This document shows positions 7,890 through 15,780 of a stretch of DNA of 64,000 nucleotides, one piece after another (within the stretch, counting starts at the first letter, position 1; each line of letters starts with the position of its first letter). The DNA lies in assembly GCF_003853705.1 (NCBI RefSeq), contig NZ_QTQI01000027.1, positions 1 to 64,000 of the forward strand, read 5' to 3'. Below the pieces are notes generated by a model. It had not been told where the DNA came from. It ran no database searches and worked only from the letters and a program-made list of their open reading frames with translations. The position numbers and the translations under genes were made by a program. The DNA comes from Burkholderia sp. Bp8992. GTDB lineage: Bacteria; Pseudomonadota; Gammaproteobacteria; Burkholderiales; Burkholderiaceae.

Positions 7890-8819
7890 TCACACATACA
7901 GATAGCGCACCAGGTGAAAGAACACCGGCGCGGCGAAGCAGATGGAGTCGACGCGGTCGAGCATCCCGCCGTGGCCCGCGATCATCGAGCCCCAGTCCTT
8001 CGTGCCGAGCGAGCGCTTGACGGCCGACAGCACGAGGCCGCCGACGAAGCCCGCGATCACGATCGCGAGCGAGATGCCGAACGCCGACCAGAAGCTGAAC
8101 GGCGTCACGCGATACAGCGATGCGCCGCACAACGTGGCCAGCAAACCGCCGCCGATGAAACCCTCGATCGTCTTCGACGGCGACAGCTGCGGCGCGATCT
8201 TGCGCTTCCCGAACAGCTTGCCGACGACATACTGCAGCACATCGCTGATCTGCACGACGAACAGGAAGAAGAACAGCAGCAGCGCGTTCTGCCCCGCGTA
8301 GCGCGGAATGTCGAGGATCAGCACGGCCGGCGCATGGCTCAGGCCGTACACGCACACCATCAGCGCCCAGTTGATCTTCGCGTTGCGGCTCAGGAATTCG
8401 CGCGTGTCCTGCGTGAGCGCGGAGACGAGCGACATCGCGAAGAACAGGTGCACGGGCACGAAGATCGAATACATCCCGTACCAGTTGATCCCGAGCAGCA
8501 GGTACTGCACGGGGATCGCGATGAAGAACGCGATGAACAGCGTCGTATGGTCGCTCGCGGTGGTCGGCGTGAGCGTGATGAATTCGCGCAGCGTCAGGTA
8601 CGACAGCAGCGCGAACACGAGATACGTGACGTTGTTGCCGAGGCCGATCGCGATGGCCATGATCGCGATCATCGCCCACCACGCGCGGATGCGCTGGTTC
8701 AGGTTGACGATGGTCGCGCTCTGGCCGCCGCTGCGCGCGCCGAGGATCGCGCCGATCACGGTCGCGACGACGAGCACGCCCGTGACGCCCGCGACCAGTT
8801 CCCAGAAGATTGTTCGCAT
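7890..8819 (-). CDS. ynbB: CdsA-like phosphatidate cytidylyltransferase paralogue, YnbB type (309 aa)
   Basis: A polytopic membrane protein with about eight hydrophobic segments and the CDP-diglyceride synthase signature near the C-terminus (SAVKRSLGTKDWG followed by GHGGMLDRVDS, about residues 260-290). It should transfer CMP from CTP to phosphatidic acid or a related phospholipid. The context is not core phospholipid synthesis: it follows an acyltransferase by 35 bases and is divergent from a CDP-alcohol phosphatidyltransferase, hydrolase-methyltransferase and PAP2-phosphatase set. That is the gene content of E. coli ynbABCD, where YnbB is the CdsA-like member. The house-keeping cdsA normally lies with uppS, dxr and bamA, so this is a paralogue by context. 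The physiological product is unknown. Confidence 0.85.
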   Translation of the reverse strand: MRTIFWELVAGVTGVLVVATVIGAILGARSGGQSATIVNLNQRIRAWWAMIAIMAIAIGLGNNVTYLVFALLSYLTLREFITLTPTTASDHTTLFIAFFIAIPVQYLLLGINWYGMYSIFVPVHLFFAMSLVSALTQDTREFLSRNAKINWALMVCVYGLSHAPAVLILDIPRYAGQNALLLFFFLFVVQISDVLQYVVGKLFGKRKIAPQLSPSKTIEGFIGGGLLATLCGASLYRVTPFSFWSAFGISLAIVIAGFVGGLVLSAVKRSLGTKDWGSMIAGHGGMLDRVDSICFAAPVFFHLVRYLYV

Positions 8820-8854
8820 GGTTGAAATCCGGAAAGGGAGAAGGGGGGCCGCGC

Positions 8855-9487
8855 TCAGCCGGCGGGCCGCTGCGGCGGCGCGAGCGCGACGACCGCGTCG
8901 CGCATGCGGGCGAGGAACGTCGGCTTGTCTTCCTGGGCGCCGAGCGCCTCGTTCGCGCCGAAATGCACCTTGCAGATCAGCGGCACGGGCCAGATCGCGC
9001 CCTTGGGCATGATGCGCTGCAGGTTCTCGAGGTAGACGGGCGCGAGCGCGACGTCAGGGAACTCGGTCGCGAGATGGAACAGCCCGCTCTTGAACGGCTG
9101 CGGCAGCACGTCGGCGCCGCGCGTGCCTTCCGGGAAGATGATGATCGAGTGGCCCTGCTTGAGCGCGTCGCGCACCGGGTCGAGCGGGTCGCCTCCGGAT
9201 TCGCGATGACGGTCGATCAGCACGACGTTCAGCAGCTTCTGCGCGATGTGACGCTTCAGGTCGCTGCTGTCCCAGTAGTCGCGCGCCGCGACCGGCCGCA
9301 CGACCGCGCGCACGTTGCGCGGCAGCGCGGCGAGGATCGCGAGCGTGTCGATATGGCTCGTGTGGTTCGAGAAATAGATCTTCTGCGTCGGGGACGGCGG
9401 CGCCTGATGCCAGACCGGATACGCGCCGGCGACGAGCCGCACGATGGACAGCAGGAAGTCGCGCTGCCAGACGTTGAGAATGTTCAT
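8855..9487 (-). CDS. PlsC-like 1-acyl-glycerol-3-phosphate acyltransferase (210 aa)
   Basis: Contains the acyltransferase motifs NHTSHID (HX4D catalytic pair, about residue 41) and FPEGTRG (about residue 120), plus the C-terminal APVYLENL block. It should acylate lysophosphatidic acid or a related lysolipid at the membrane. I place the start at MNILNVWQ, preceded by AGGAGG about 10 bases upstream; a 14-residue longer frame exists but has no reason to be used. It is first of a two-gene minus-strand operon with the CdsA-like gene. This acyltransferase is, as far as I recall, not part of E. coli ynbABCD; here it completes an acylate, CDP-activate, transfer sequence. Confidence 0.85.
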   Translation of the reverse strand: MNILNVWQRDFLLSIVRLVAGAYPVWHQAPPSPTQKIYFSNHTSHIDTLAILAALPRNVRAVVRPVAARDYWDSSDLKRHIAQKLLNVVLIDRHRESGGDPLDPVRDALKQGHSIIIFPEGTRGADVLPQPFKSGLFHLATEFPDVALAPVYLENLQRIMPKGAIWPVPLICKVHFGANEALGAQEDKPTFLARMRDAVVALAPPQRPAG

Positions 9488-9955
9488 CGGCGCGGCGCCT
9501 CCTGCCTGCATGCGCGGCCCGCTGCGCACGCGCGGCGGGCGGAACCCCGGAATGCCGGCGCGGCAGGATGCGCGCCGGACGGCTCTTGTTTAAATTTTTT
9601 CAAATTCGTGGCTGCCTGTCGCAGGTCCGCGATAATCGGACGATTCGCCGTCACACGTTGTTGCGTCGCGGCGAATGCGCCGGTCGGCGGCGTGATAATC
9701 GGCTGTTGCACGAGTGCCCGTCTGCAGTTCGAATGGATCTCGCCGCGATCGGGCCAGCGGATTATCGCGAGTTTCCGTCAAAAACACCAGATTGGCGCCA
9801 CGCGTGCGAGCCGGGGGGCGTGCTTGACGCATCGGGGCTGCTCGGCGACGATTAGGGCCGTCCATGGAAGGCCGACCAAGGCCGTTTCGCCGCCCGGGGC
9901 ATGGCGGCGGGAAATGTATCCGACTGTGCCGCGCGAATAATACGAATACGAAACG
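9488..9955 (+). promoter_or_regulatory. Divergent control region of the ynb-type cluster with repeated GATAATC motif
   Basis: The 468 bases between the two divergent arms hold no convincing gene. They contain an AT-rich patch (about 9590-9606) and three related motifs: GCGATAATCGG at 9629-9639, GTGATAATCGG at 9692-9702, and the inverted GGATTATCGC at 9759-9768. They are spaced roughly 60-70 bases apart, suggestive of a shared operator. No regulator gene is adjacent. Confidence 0.4.
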
Positions 9956-10561
9956 ATGAGCCTCTACGCACTCAAACCCAAATTCCAGAACCGCCTGCGC
10001 CCGTTCGCGAATTCGCTCGCCGAACGCGGCGTCACGGCCAACCAGGTCACGCTGTTCGCGGCCGGCGGCTCGATCGTCGTCGGCGCGCTCGCCGGGCTCG
10101 GCGTGTTCGCCCGCGCGCTGTTCCTGCTGATTCCGCTGTGGCTGTTCGCGCGGATGGCGCTCAACGCGATCGACGGGATGCTCGCGCGCGAACACAACCA
10201 GAAGAGCACGCTCGGCGCGTACCTGAACGAACTCGGCGACGTCGTATCCGATATCGCGCTGGTGCTGCCGTTTCTCGCGATTCCCGCGTTCGCCCCGGCG
10301 GACGTCTGGCTGTTCGCGCTGACGGCGGTGATCGTCGAATGCGCGGGGCTGATCGGCCCGCTGGTCGGCGTGAGCCGCCGCTACGACGGCCCGTTCGGCA
10401 AGAGCGACCGGGCGCTCGCCCTCGGCGCGTTCGCGCTGTGGATCGGGCTCGGGTTTCCGGTCGGCGGTGTCGCCGCATGGCTGTGGCGGCTGCTGATCGT
10501 GCTGTCGATCGTGACCGTGGTGCGGCGCGTGCAGGCCGGCATCGCGGAAAAGGGCGGTTGA
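9956..10561 (+). CDS. ynbA: CDP-alcohol phosphatidyltransferase, YnbA type (201 aa)
   Basis: A small polytopic membrane enzyme of the CDP-alcohol phosphotransferase family, which moves a phosphatidyl group from a CDP-activated lipid onto an alcohol. The family motif DX2DGX2ARX8GX3DX3D is present as N70-AI-D73-G-ML-A77-R78...G87-AYL-N91-ELG-D95, so the first and third Asp are Asn. As I recall, E. coli YnbA has the same Asn at both places and a similar N-terminus, so this looks like a family trait and not decay. Those positions bind the metal or CDP-lipid in characterised members, so the substrate or mechanism may differ. It begins the plus-strand arm (ynbA-C-D plus a small membrane gene). Confidence 0.88.
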   Translation: MSLYALKPKFQNRLRPFANSLAERGVTANQVTLFAAGGSIVVGALAGLGVFARALFLLIPLWLFARMALNAIDGMLAREHNQKSTLGAYLNELGDVVSDIALVLPFLAIPAFAPADVWLFALTAVIVECAGLIGPLVGVSRRYDGPFGKSDRALALGAFALWIGLGFPVGGVAAWLWRLLIVLSIVTVVRRVQAGIAEKGG

Positions 10562-10641
10562 AAAGGCAGTCAGCGTAGTTGCAGTACCGGGCGCCGGAGG
10601 GCGGCGCACCAAGATTCCAATAACGAAACGAGAGAAAACGC

Positions 10642-12411
10642 ATGAGCGCACGCACGGCACGTGAGGCCGACTTCATCACGCACGACGGCGAAACGCTGTT
10701 CTATCGCCACTGGCCCGCGACGGGCCCGCATTGCCGCGGCGCCATCGTGCTGCTGCATCGCGGCCACGAACACTCGGCACGCGTCGCACATCTCGTCGAT
10801 GAGCTCGACCTGCCCGATTTCGCCTTCTTCGCATGGGACGCGCGCGGCCACGGCCGTTCGCCCGGCGCGCGCGGCTACAGCCCGAGCGCGGCCGCGTCGG
10901 TGCGCGACCTGCAGACCTTCGTCGAACATATCCGCGACACGCACGGCATCGCGATCGAGGACATGGCCGTGATCGGCCAGAGCGTCGGCGCGGTGCTCGC
11001 GGCCACCTGGGCGCACGACTACGCGCCGCCGATCCGCGCGCTCGTCGTCGCGTCGCCGGCCTTCCACATCAAGCTCTACGTGCCGTTCGCGCGGCCGGGG
11101 CTGCGGCTGATGCACAAGCTGCGCGGGCTGTTCTACGTGAACAGCTACGTGAAGCCGAAATTCCTCACGCACGATCCCGAACGGATCGCGAGCTATGCGT
11201 CCGACCCGCTGATCACGCGGCCGATCGCGGTCAACATGCTGCTCGACCTGCACGACACCGCGCAGCGGATCGTCGCCGACGCGGCCGCGATCACCGTGCC
11301 GACGCTGCTGCTGATCTCGGGTGCCGACTGGGTCGTGCATCGCGGCCCGCAGGACCGCTTCTTCGAACGGCTCGGCTCGGCGCGCAAGCAGCGCATCGTG
11401 CTGCCGGGCTTCTATCACGACACGCTCGGCGAACGCGACCGCGCACAGGCGCTCGCGCCGCTGCGCGCGTTCGTGCTGCGCGAGTTCGATGCGCCGAGCC
11501 CGCGCGTGTCGCTCGCCGACGCCGACCGACGCGGCGCGTTCCACGACGAATACGCGGCGCTCGGCCGGCCGCCCGCGAACGTGTTCGCGCGGGCGTACTG
11601 GGCGCTCACGCGCGCCGGCCTGAAAGCCGGCGGCGCACTGTCGGACGGCATCGCGCTCGGGCTCCGGCTCGGCTTCGATTCGGGCTCGACGCTCGACTAT
11701 GTGTACCGGAATCGTGCGCAGGGGCGGCTCGGCGTCGGCGCGCTCATCGACCGCACGTACCTCGATTCGCCGGGCTGGGTCGGCATCCGCCAGCGCAAGG
11801 TGCATCTGCAGGAACTGATCGGCGCGGCGATCGGCCGCCTGCGCAACCACGGCTCGCCGGTGCGGATCGTCGACATCGCGGCCGGCCACGGGCGCTACGT
11901 GCTCGACGCGATCGCGTCGGCCGCCGAGCGCGACGGCGCGGCGCCCGACGACATCACGCTGCGCGACTACAGCCCGCCGAACGTCGAGGCGGGGCGCGTG
12001 CTGATCGCCCAGCGCGGCCTCGAGCCGATCGCGCGCTTCGAGCGCGGCGACGCGTTCGACGAGACGTCGCTCGCGACGCTCGAGCCGCGTCCGACGCTCG
12101 CGATCGTGTCGGGCCTGTACGAACTGTTCGGCGAGAACGCGCTGATCGAACGCTCGCTGCGCGGGCTCGCGCAGGCCGTGCCGCCGGGCGGCTATCTCGT
12201 CTATACGGGGCAGCCGTGGCATCCGCAGCTCGAATTCATCGCACGCGCGCTGAACAATCACCGCGGTGAAGCGACCTGGGTGATGCGCCGCCGCTCGCAG
12301 GCCGAGATGGACGAACTTGTCGCGCGTGCGGGCTTCCGCAAGCTCGACCAGCGGATCGACGAAATGGGCATCTTCACGGTCAGCCTCGCGCAGCGGGTCG
12401 ACGCGTCATGA
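10642..12411 (+). CDS. ynbC: Alpha/beta-hydrolase fused to SAM-dependent methyltransferase, YnbC type (589 aa)
   Basis: Two domains. Residues ~10-285 form a monoacylglycerol-lipase-like hydrolase: oxyanion motif LLHRGHEHS (38-45), nucleophile Ser114 in GQSVG, Asp229 in SGADW, and His259 in FYHD. Residues ~350-585 form a class I methyltransferase with motif I VDIAAGHGRYV (about 410-420) and an acidic residue in LRDYSPPN. This architecture is that of E. coli YnbC. The protein may hydrolyse an acyl or phospho-lipid and methylate a head group, but the substrate is unknown. It is 80 bases after ynbA and overlaps ynbD by ATGA, so translation is coupled. There is no signal peptide, so it is cytosolic or membrane-peripheral. 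Confidence 0.88.
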   Translation: MSARTAREADFITHDGETLFYRHWPATGPHCRGAIVLLHRGHEHSARVAHLVDELDLPDFAFFAWDARGHGRSPGARGYSPSAAASVRDLQTFVEHIRDTHGIAIEDMAVIGQSVGAVLAATWAHDYAPPIRALVVASPAFHIKLYVPFARPGLRLMHKLRGLFYVNSYVKPKFLTHDPERIASYASDPLITRPIAVNMLLDLHDTAQRIVADAAAITVPTLLLISGADWVVHRGPQDRFFERLGSARKQRIVLPGFYHDTLGERDRAQALAPLRAFVLREFDAPSPRVSLADADRRGAFHDEYAALGRPPANVFARAYWALTRAGLKAGGALSDGIALGLRLGFDSGSTLDYVYRNRAQGRLGVGALIDRTYLDSPGWVGIRQRKVHLQELIGAAIGRLRNHGSPVRIVDIAAGHGRYVLDAIASAAERDGAAPDDITLRDYSPPNVEAGRVLIAQRGLEPIARFERGDAFDETSLATLEPRPTLAIVSGLYELFGENALIERSLRGLAQAVPPGGYLVYTGQPWHPQLEFIARALNNHRGEATWVMRRRSQAEMDELVARAGFRKLDQRIDEMGIFTVSLAQRVDAS

Positions 12412-13814
12412 GCGCGCTCGGCGGCGGCGCGGGCGCGCGTGGCGGGTTGGCCGAGCCGGCGGCCGGCGCGCGAGACGCATCGTTCGCGCTGCGCTTCGGC
12501 TGGCTCGCGGTGATGGGCGCGGTGTTCTTCTCGACGTACGGCTTTGCGAACTGGCTCGCGGCGCGCCGCGCGGCGGTGCCGACGTTCGCGTTCGGCTGGG
12601 AGCATGCGATCCCGTTCGTGCCGTGGACGATCGTGCCGTACTGGTCGATCGACCTGCTGTATGCGCTGTCGTTCTTCTTCTGGACGCGCCGCGCCGATTT
12701 GCTCGATCACGTGAAGCGGCTGCTGACCGTGCAACTGGTGTCGGTCGCATGCTTCATCGCGTGGCCGTTGCGCTTCGGGTTCGAGCGGCCCGACGCGGGC
12801 GGCGTGGCCGGCGCGCTGTTCACGCTGCTGATGGGCTTCGACAAGCCGTTCAACCAGGCACCGTCGCTGCACATCGGGCTGCTCGTCGTGCTGTGGGCCG
12901 TCTGTGCGCAGCACCTGCGCGGCACGTTCGCGCGCGCCGTGCTGCATCTGTGGTTCGCGGCGATCGGCGTGTCGGTGCTGACGACCTACCAGCATCACGC
13001 GATCGACGTGCCGACCGGCGCGGCCGTCGGCTGTCTCGCGCTGTTCCTGTTCCCGCTGCGCGATGCGGCGGGCCGGCTGCCGGGCGCCGATGCGTCACCG
13101 AACGCGGCCGGGCGCGCGCTCGCACGGCGCTATGCGATCGGCGCGGCGCTGGTGGCGTTGGCGGCACTGTGGTGCGTGCCGCGCGCGCCGGGCTGGGCGC
13201 TGGCGGCCGGGTGGGTCGCGCTGGCGCTCGCCTGTGTCGCGTGGGCCTACCGGCGCGGCGCGCCCGGTGCCTTCCAGAAGGATCCGCATGGGCGCCTTCC
13301 GGTATTCATCCGCTGGCTGCTCGCACCGACGATCGCCGGCGCGTTCGTCAATTCGCGGCTGTGGACGTTCCGCCAGCCGGCGCCGGTGCGGATCGACGAG
13401 CGCGTGTCGATCGGCCGCACGCCGACGACGCGCGATGTGCGTCGCCATGGCTTCACCGCGCTGGTCGACCTGACCGCCGAGATGCCGCGCTGGGCGGCGG
13501 CAGATGCATCGCTCGCGTATGCGGCCGTGCCGCAGCTCGACCTCGTCGCGCCGACGGCGGCACAGCTTTCGGAGGCCGTCGCGGCGCTCGAGCGCCTGCA
13601 CGGGGAAGGGCGCGACGTGCTGGTCTGCTGCGCCCTCGGATACGGGCGCAGCGTGTTGTGCGCGGCCGCGTGGCTCGCGGCCCGACGCGGGCTGGGGGAC
13701 GCGCGCGACGCGCTGGCCGCGGTGCGCGCGGTGCAGCCGCACGCGGTGTGGTCGGACGAAGGCGTGACCGTGCTGCAGCACTGGATCGATCGTCGCCACG
13801 CGGGAGGGGCGTGA
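12408..13814 (+). CDS. ynbD: PAP2-like membrane domain fused to dual-specificity phosphatase, YnbD type (468 aa)
   Basis: The N-terminal part has several membrane segments and PAP2-type residues: KPFNQAPSLH (146-155) and YQHHAIDV (194-201), containing the His and Asp of lipid phosphatases. A C-terminal cytosolic domain carries a tyrosine/dual-specificity phosphatase P-loop, C408-ALGYG-R414 (CX5R), with the general-acid candidate probably in the LDL/DLT stretches upstream. The fusion matches E. coli YnbD. It should dephosphorylate a lipid phosphate or a phosphatidyl-alcohol phosphate made by the YnbA-like enzyme, like the last step of PGP- or PIP-type pathways. The start overlaps the ynbC stop (ATGA); the stop overlaps the next ATG by one base. 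Confidence 0.87.
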   Translation: MSALGGGAGARGGLAEPAAGARDASFALRFGWLAVMGAVFFSTYGFANWLAARRAAVPTFAFGWEHAIPFVPWTIVPYWSIDLLYALSFFFWTRRADLLDHVKRLLTVQLVSVACFIAWPLRFGFERPDAGGVAGALFTLLMGFDKPFNQAPSLHIGLLVVLWAVCAQHLRGTFARAVLHLWFAAIGVSVLTTYQHHAIDVPTGAAVGCLALFLFPLRDAAGRLPGADASPNAAGRALARRYAIGAALVALAALWCVPRAPGWALAAGWVALALACVAWAYRRGAPGAFQKDPHGRLPVFIRWLLAPTIAGAFVNSRLWTFRQPAPVRIDERVSIGRTPTTRDVRRHGFTALVDLTAEMPRWAAADASLAYAAVPQLDLVAPTAAQLSEAVAALERLHGEGRDVLVCCALGYGRSVLCAAAWLAARRGLGDARDALAAVRAVQPHAVWSDEGVTVLQHWIDRRHAGGA

Positions 13815-14266
13815 TGGGCGATCCGTCGGCGCCGTTCCGGATTGCCGCCGCGCGCGGCGCGCTCGATGCGGGCGCGTGGGCGATCGCGGCCGCCCTGGCC
13901 GCGGCCGGCGCGGGCTGGTGGATCGCCGCGGGCTGGGCGCCGGCGACGGTCGCCCGCGTGCTGCTGGCCGTCGTCAGCACGGGGTCGGGGATTGCGGCGC
14001 TGTGGTACGCGGTGCGCATCGAGATCGACCGCCGGCTGTTCGCGGCACTCGCGCGGGCGACAGCCGGCGATGCGTCGGTCGACGACGGGCTCGCGGCGCT
14101 CGACCGCGCACTCGCCGATCTCGGCTGGATCGATGCGGCCAAGGCCGGCCGCGCGCTCGACGCGCGCGTACGCGGCGCGGTCGGGCTGTGCCGGGCCGGC
14201 GTGCTGGTCGCGATCGTGCAGTGGCTCGTGGTCGGGCTCGCGATCGTGGCGCCGCAAATCGGCTAG
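13814..14266 (+). CDS. Small membrane protein of the ynb-type operon (150 aa)
   Basis: The ATG overlaps the TGA of the PAP2-phosphatase gene (TGATG), so it is the fourth gene of the plus-strand arm. It has two hydrophobic segments near residues 20-65 and a third at about 128-147. Between them is a charged, probably cytosolic domain (residues 70-120, IDRRLFAALAR...). I recognise no family. Its consistent coupling suggests a subunit or partner of the lipid-modifying enzymes. A longer frame through the same codons starting inside the previous gene is only a shadow. Confidence 0.65.
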   Translation: MGDPSAPFRIAAARGALDAGAWAIAAALAAAGAGWWIAAGWAPATVARVLLAVVSTGSGIAALWYAVRIEIDRRLFAALARATAGDASVDDGLAALDRALADLGWIDAAKAGRALDARVRGAVGLCRAGVLVAIVQWLVVGLAIVAPQIG

Positions 14267-14289
14267 CGTCGCACGTGACGCGGCAGGCG

Positions 14290-15324
14290 TTACGCGTAAG
14301 CCGTGCGCTGCGACCGCGTTCGCTTGGCCTCGTACATCGCCTGATCGGCATGCTCGATCAGCGCGGTCATGTCGGTGCCGTCTTCCGGCAACATGGCGAT
14401 CCCGACGCTGACGCCCAGCCGCAACGCGCGCCCCTCGAATTCGAACGGTTCGCCGACCTGCCGCGCGAGCCGCGTGCTTTGCGCATGCGCGTCGTCGCGG
14501 GTGCCGATGTTCGGCAGGATCACCGCGAATTCGTCGCCGCCGACGCGCGCGACCGTATCCGAGCGCCGCACCGCCCCCTGCATCCGCGTGGCGATCTCGC
14601 GCAGTGCGGCGTCGCCCGCGCGGTGGCCGAACCCGTCGTTGATCGGCTTCAGCCCGTCCATGTCGATGTTGAGAATGCCGAGCCGGCCGTTCGCGCGCAG
14701 CGCCGTGTGCATCGACTGGCGCAGGCGGTCGTAGAACAGCGCGCGGTTCGGCAAGCCCGTGAGCGCGTCATGGGTGGCGCGCAGGTACAGCTCGTTGGCC
14801 TCGTTGCGCGCCGCGTGGAACATCGCGGCGGCGATCAGCCCGGCCGTCAGCCGCAGCGTGCCGGCGTCGGCCGGCGAGAAGCCGTCGACTTCCGGCGACA
14901 TCACCTTCAGCACGCCGACCGTCGTGTCGGCATGCGTGAGCGGCATCACGAGCATCGAGCGCAGGCCGACCCGGCGGCATGCGTCGCGATCGACGCGCGG
15001 GTCGGTTTCCGAATCGACGCAATGCAGCAATTCGCCTTGCCGCACGCACAGGCCCGACAGGCTGCCCGAACGGCGCAGCCGCAGCCCGAGCATCCCGGCG
15101 GCGGTGCCCGACGCGGCGCGATACACCATGTCGTCGCCCTCGGCGAATTCGACTGCGGCCGCACTCGCGCCCGTGAGCAGCGGCACCTGCTCGGCGACGT
15201 AGGTCATCACACTTCCCAGGTCGAGGCCGAGCTTCGCGATCTCGGCCTGCACGGCGATGATGCGCAGCAGCGTGTCGGAGGACGGGGTGGCGGTGTCGAC
15301 GATTTGATTCAAGTCAGTTTCCAT
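14290..15324 (-). CDS. GAF-GGDEF diguanylate cyclase (344 aa)
   Basis: Residues ~20-170 form a GAF sensor domain and ~175-340 a GGDEF domain. The active site is an intact GGDEF (262-266). An RRSD inhibitory site (253-256) lies exactly five residues before it, so the enzyme should make cyclic-di-GMP from two GTP and be feedback inhibited. There is no signal peptide or membrane segment, so it is cytosolic. I start at METDLNQ because the upstream extension is Arg-rich shadow coding; no clear Shine-Dalgarno precedes it. It is divergent from the cellulose operon across 456 bases. As BcsA (PilZ) and BcsE bind cyclic-di-GMP, a dedicated role in switching on cellulose synthesis is the natural inference. 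The GAF ligand is unknown. Confidence 0.9.
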   Translation of the reverse strand: METDLNQIVDTATPSSDTLLRIIAVQAEIAKLGLDLGSVMTYVAEQVPLLTGASAAAVEFAEGDDMVYRAASGTAAGMLGLRLRRSGSLSGLCVRQGELLHCVDSETDPRVDRDACRRVGLRSMLVMPLTHADTTVGVLKVMSPEVDGFSPADAGTLRLTAGLIAAAMFHAARNEANELYLRATHDALTGLPNRALFYDRLRQSMHTALRANGRLGILNIDMDGLKPINDGFGHRAGDAALREIATRMQGAVRRSDTVARVGGDEFAVILPNIGTRDDAHAQSTRLARQVGEPFEFEGRALRLGVSVGIAMLPEDGTDMTALIEHADQAMYEAKRTRSQRTAYA

Positions 15325-15780
15325 GAAAGAAAGCGCATCCGGTGTCGCGGGATTGCGGTAGCATACGCGCCGCCTCGCGGCCGCGCGTCCCAGCCAACGG
15401 GCCGCCCGGCGGCCGGCTGCACCGCGCCGGCAGTATGCCGTTCGGCCCGTCCGGCGACAACGGCGCAATTCTTACCATTCGTCCCGCTCGTGCAGCATTT
15501 CCGACTGGATCGAGGTTTTTTTCGCTTCACCGTCACGAATTCGCGCAAGTTTTGCCCTTTTTTTGAGATAGTGTGACGAATGGGTGCGCGCCCGTGCCAG
15601 GCGCGCGCAGCACGACGACGGCCATTCAGGAATGCGCCGCGTCGTTTCGATAAATGCATCAGGTCAGTTCGCCATATGAGGGGAAGCAGTGGGGATGTGC
15701 ACTCACGGGCATAGCTGCTTAGCGCGCGTCGGTTCCGACGTGCTTGATGACCGGATCAATCAGACGAAACGGAGCGGCGC
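15325..15780. promoter_or_regulatory. Divergent control region between the diguanylate cyclase and bcsB
   Basis: 456 bases without a credible gene. It includes T-rich patches around 15515-15560 (GTTTTTTTCGC and CCCTTTTTTTGAG) in otherwise GC-rich DNA, the most likely promoter area. I see no clear repeated operator. A GGAG lies about 7 bases before the bcsB ATG. Confidence 0.35.

Noticed and set aside
9568-9855. A 95-codon plus-strand frame in the divergent ynb control region
   Set aside because: Mixed Arg-rich composition, no ribosome-binding site, and it lies where two divergent promoters must be.
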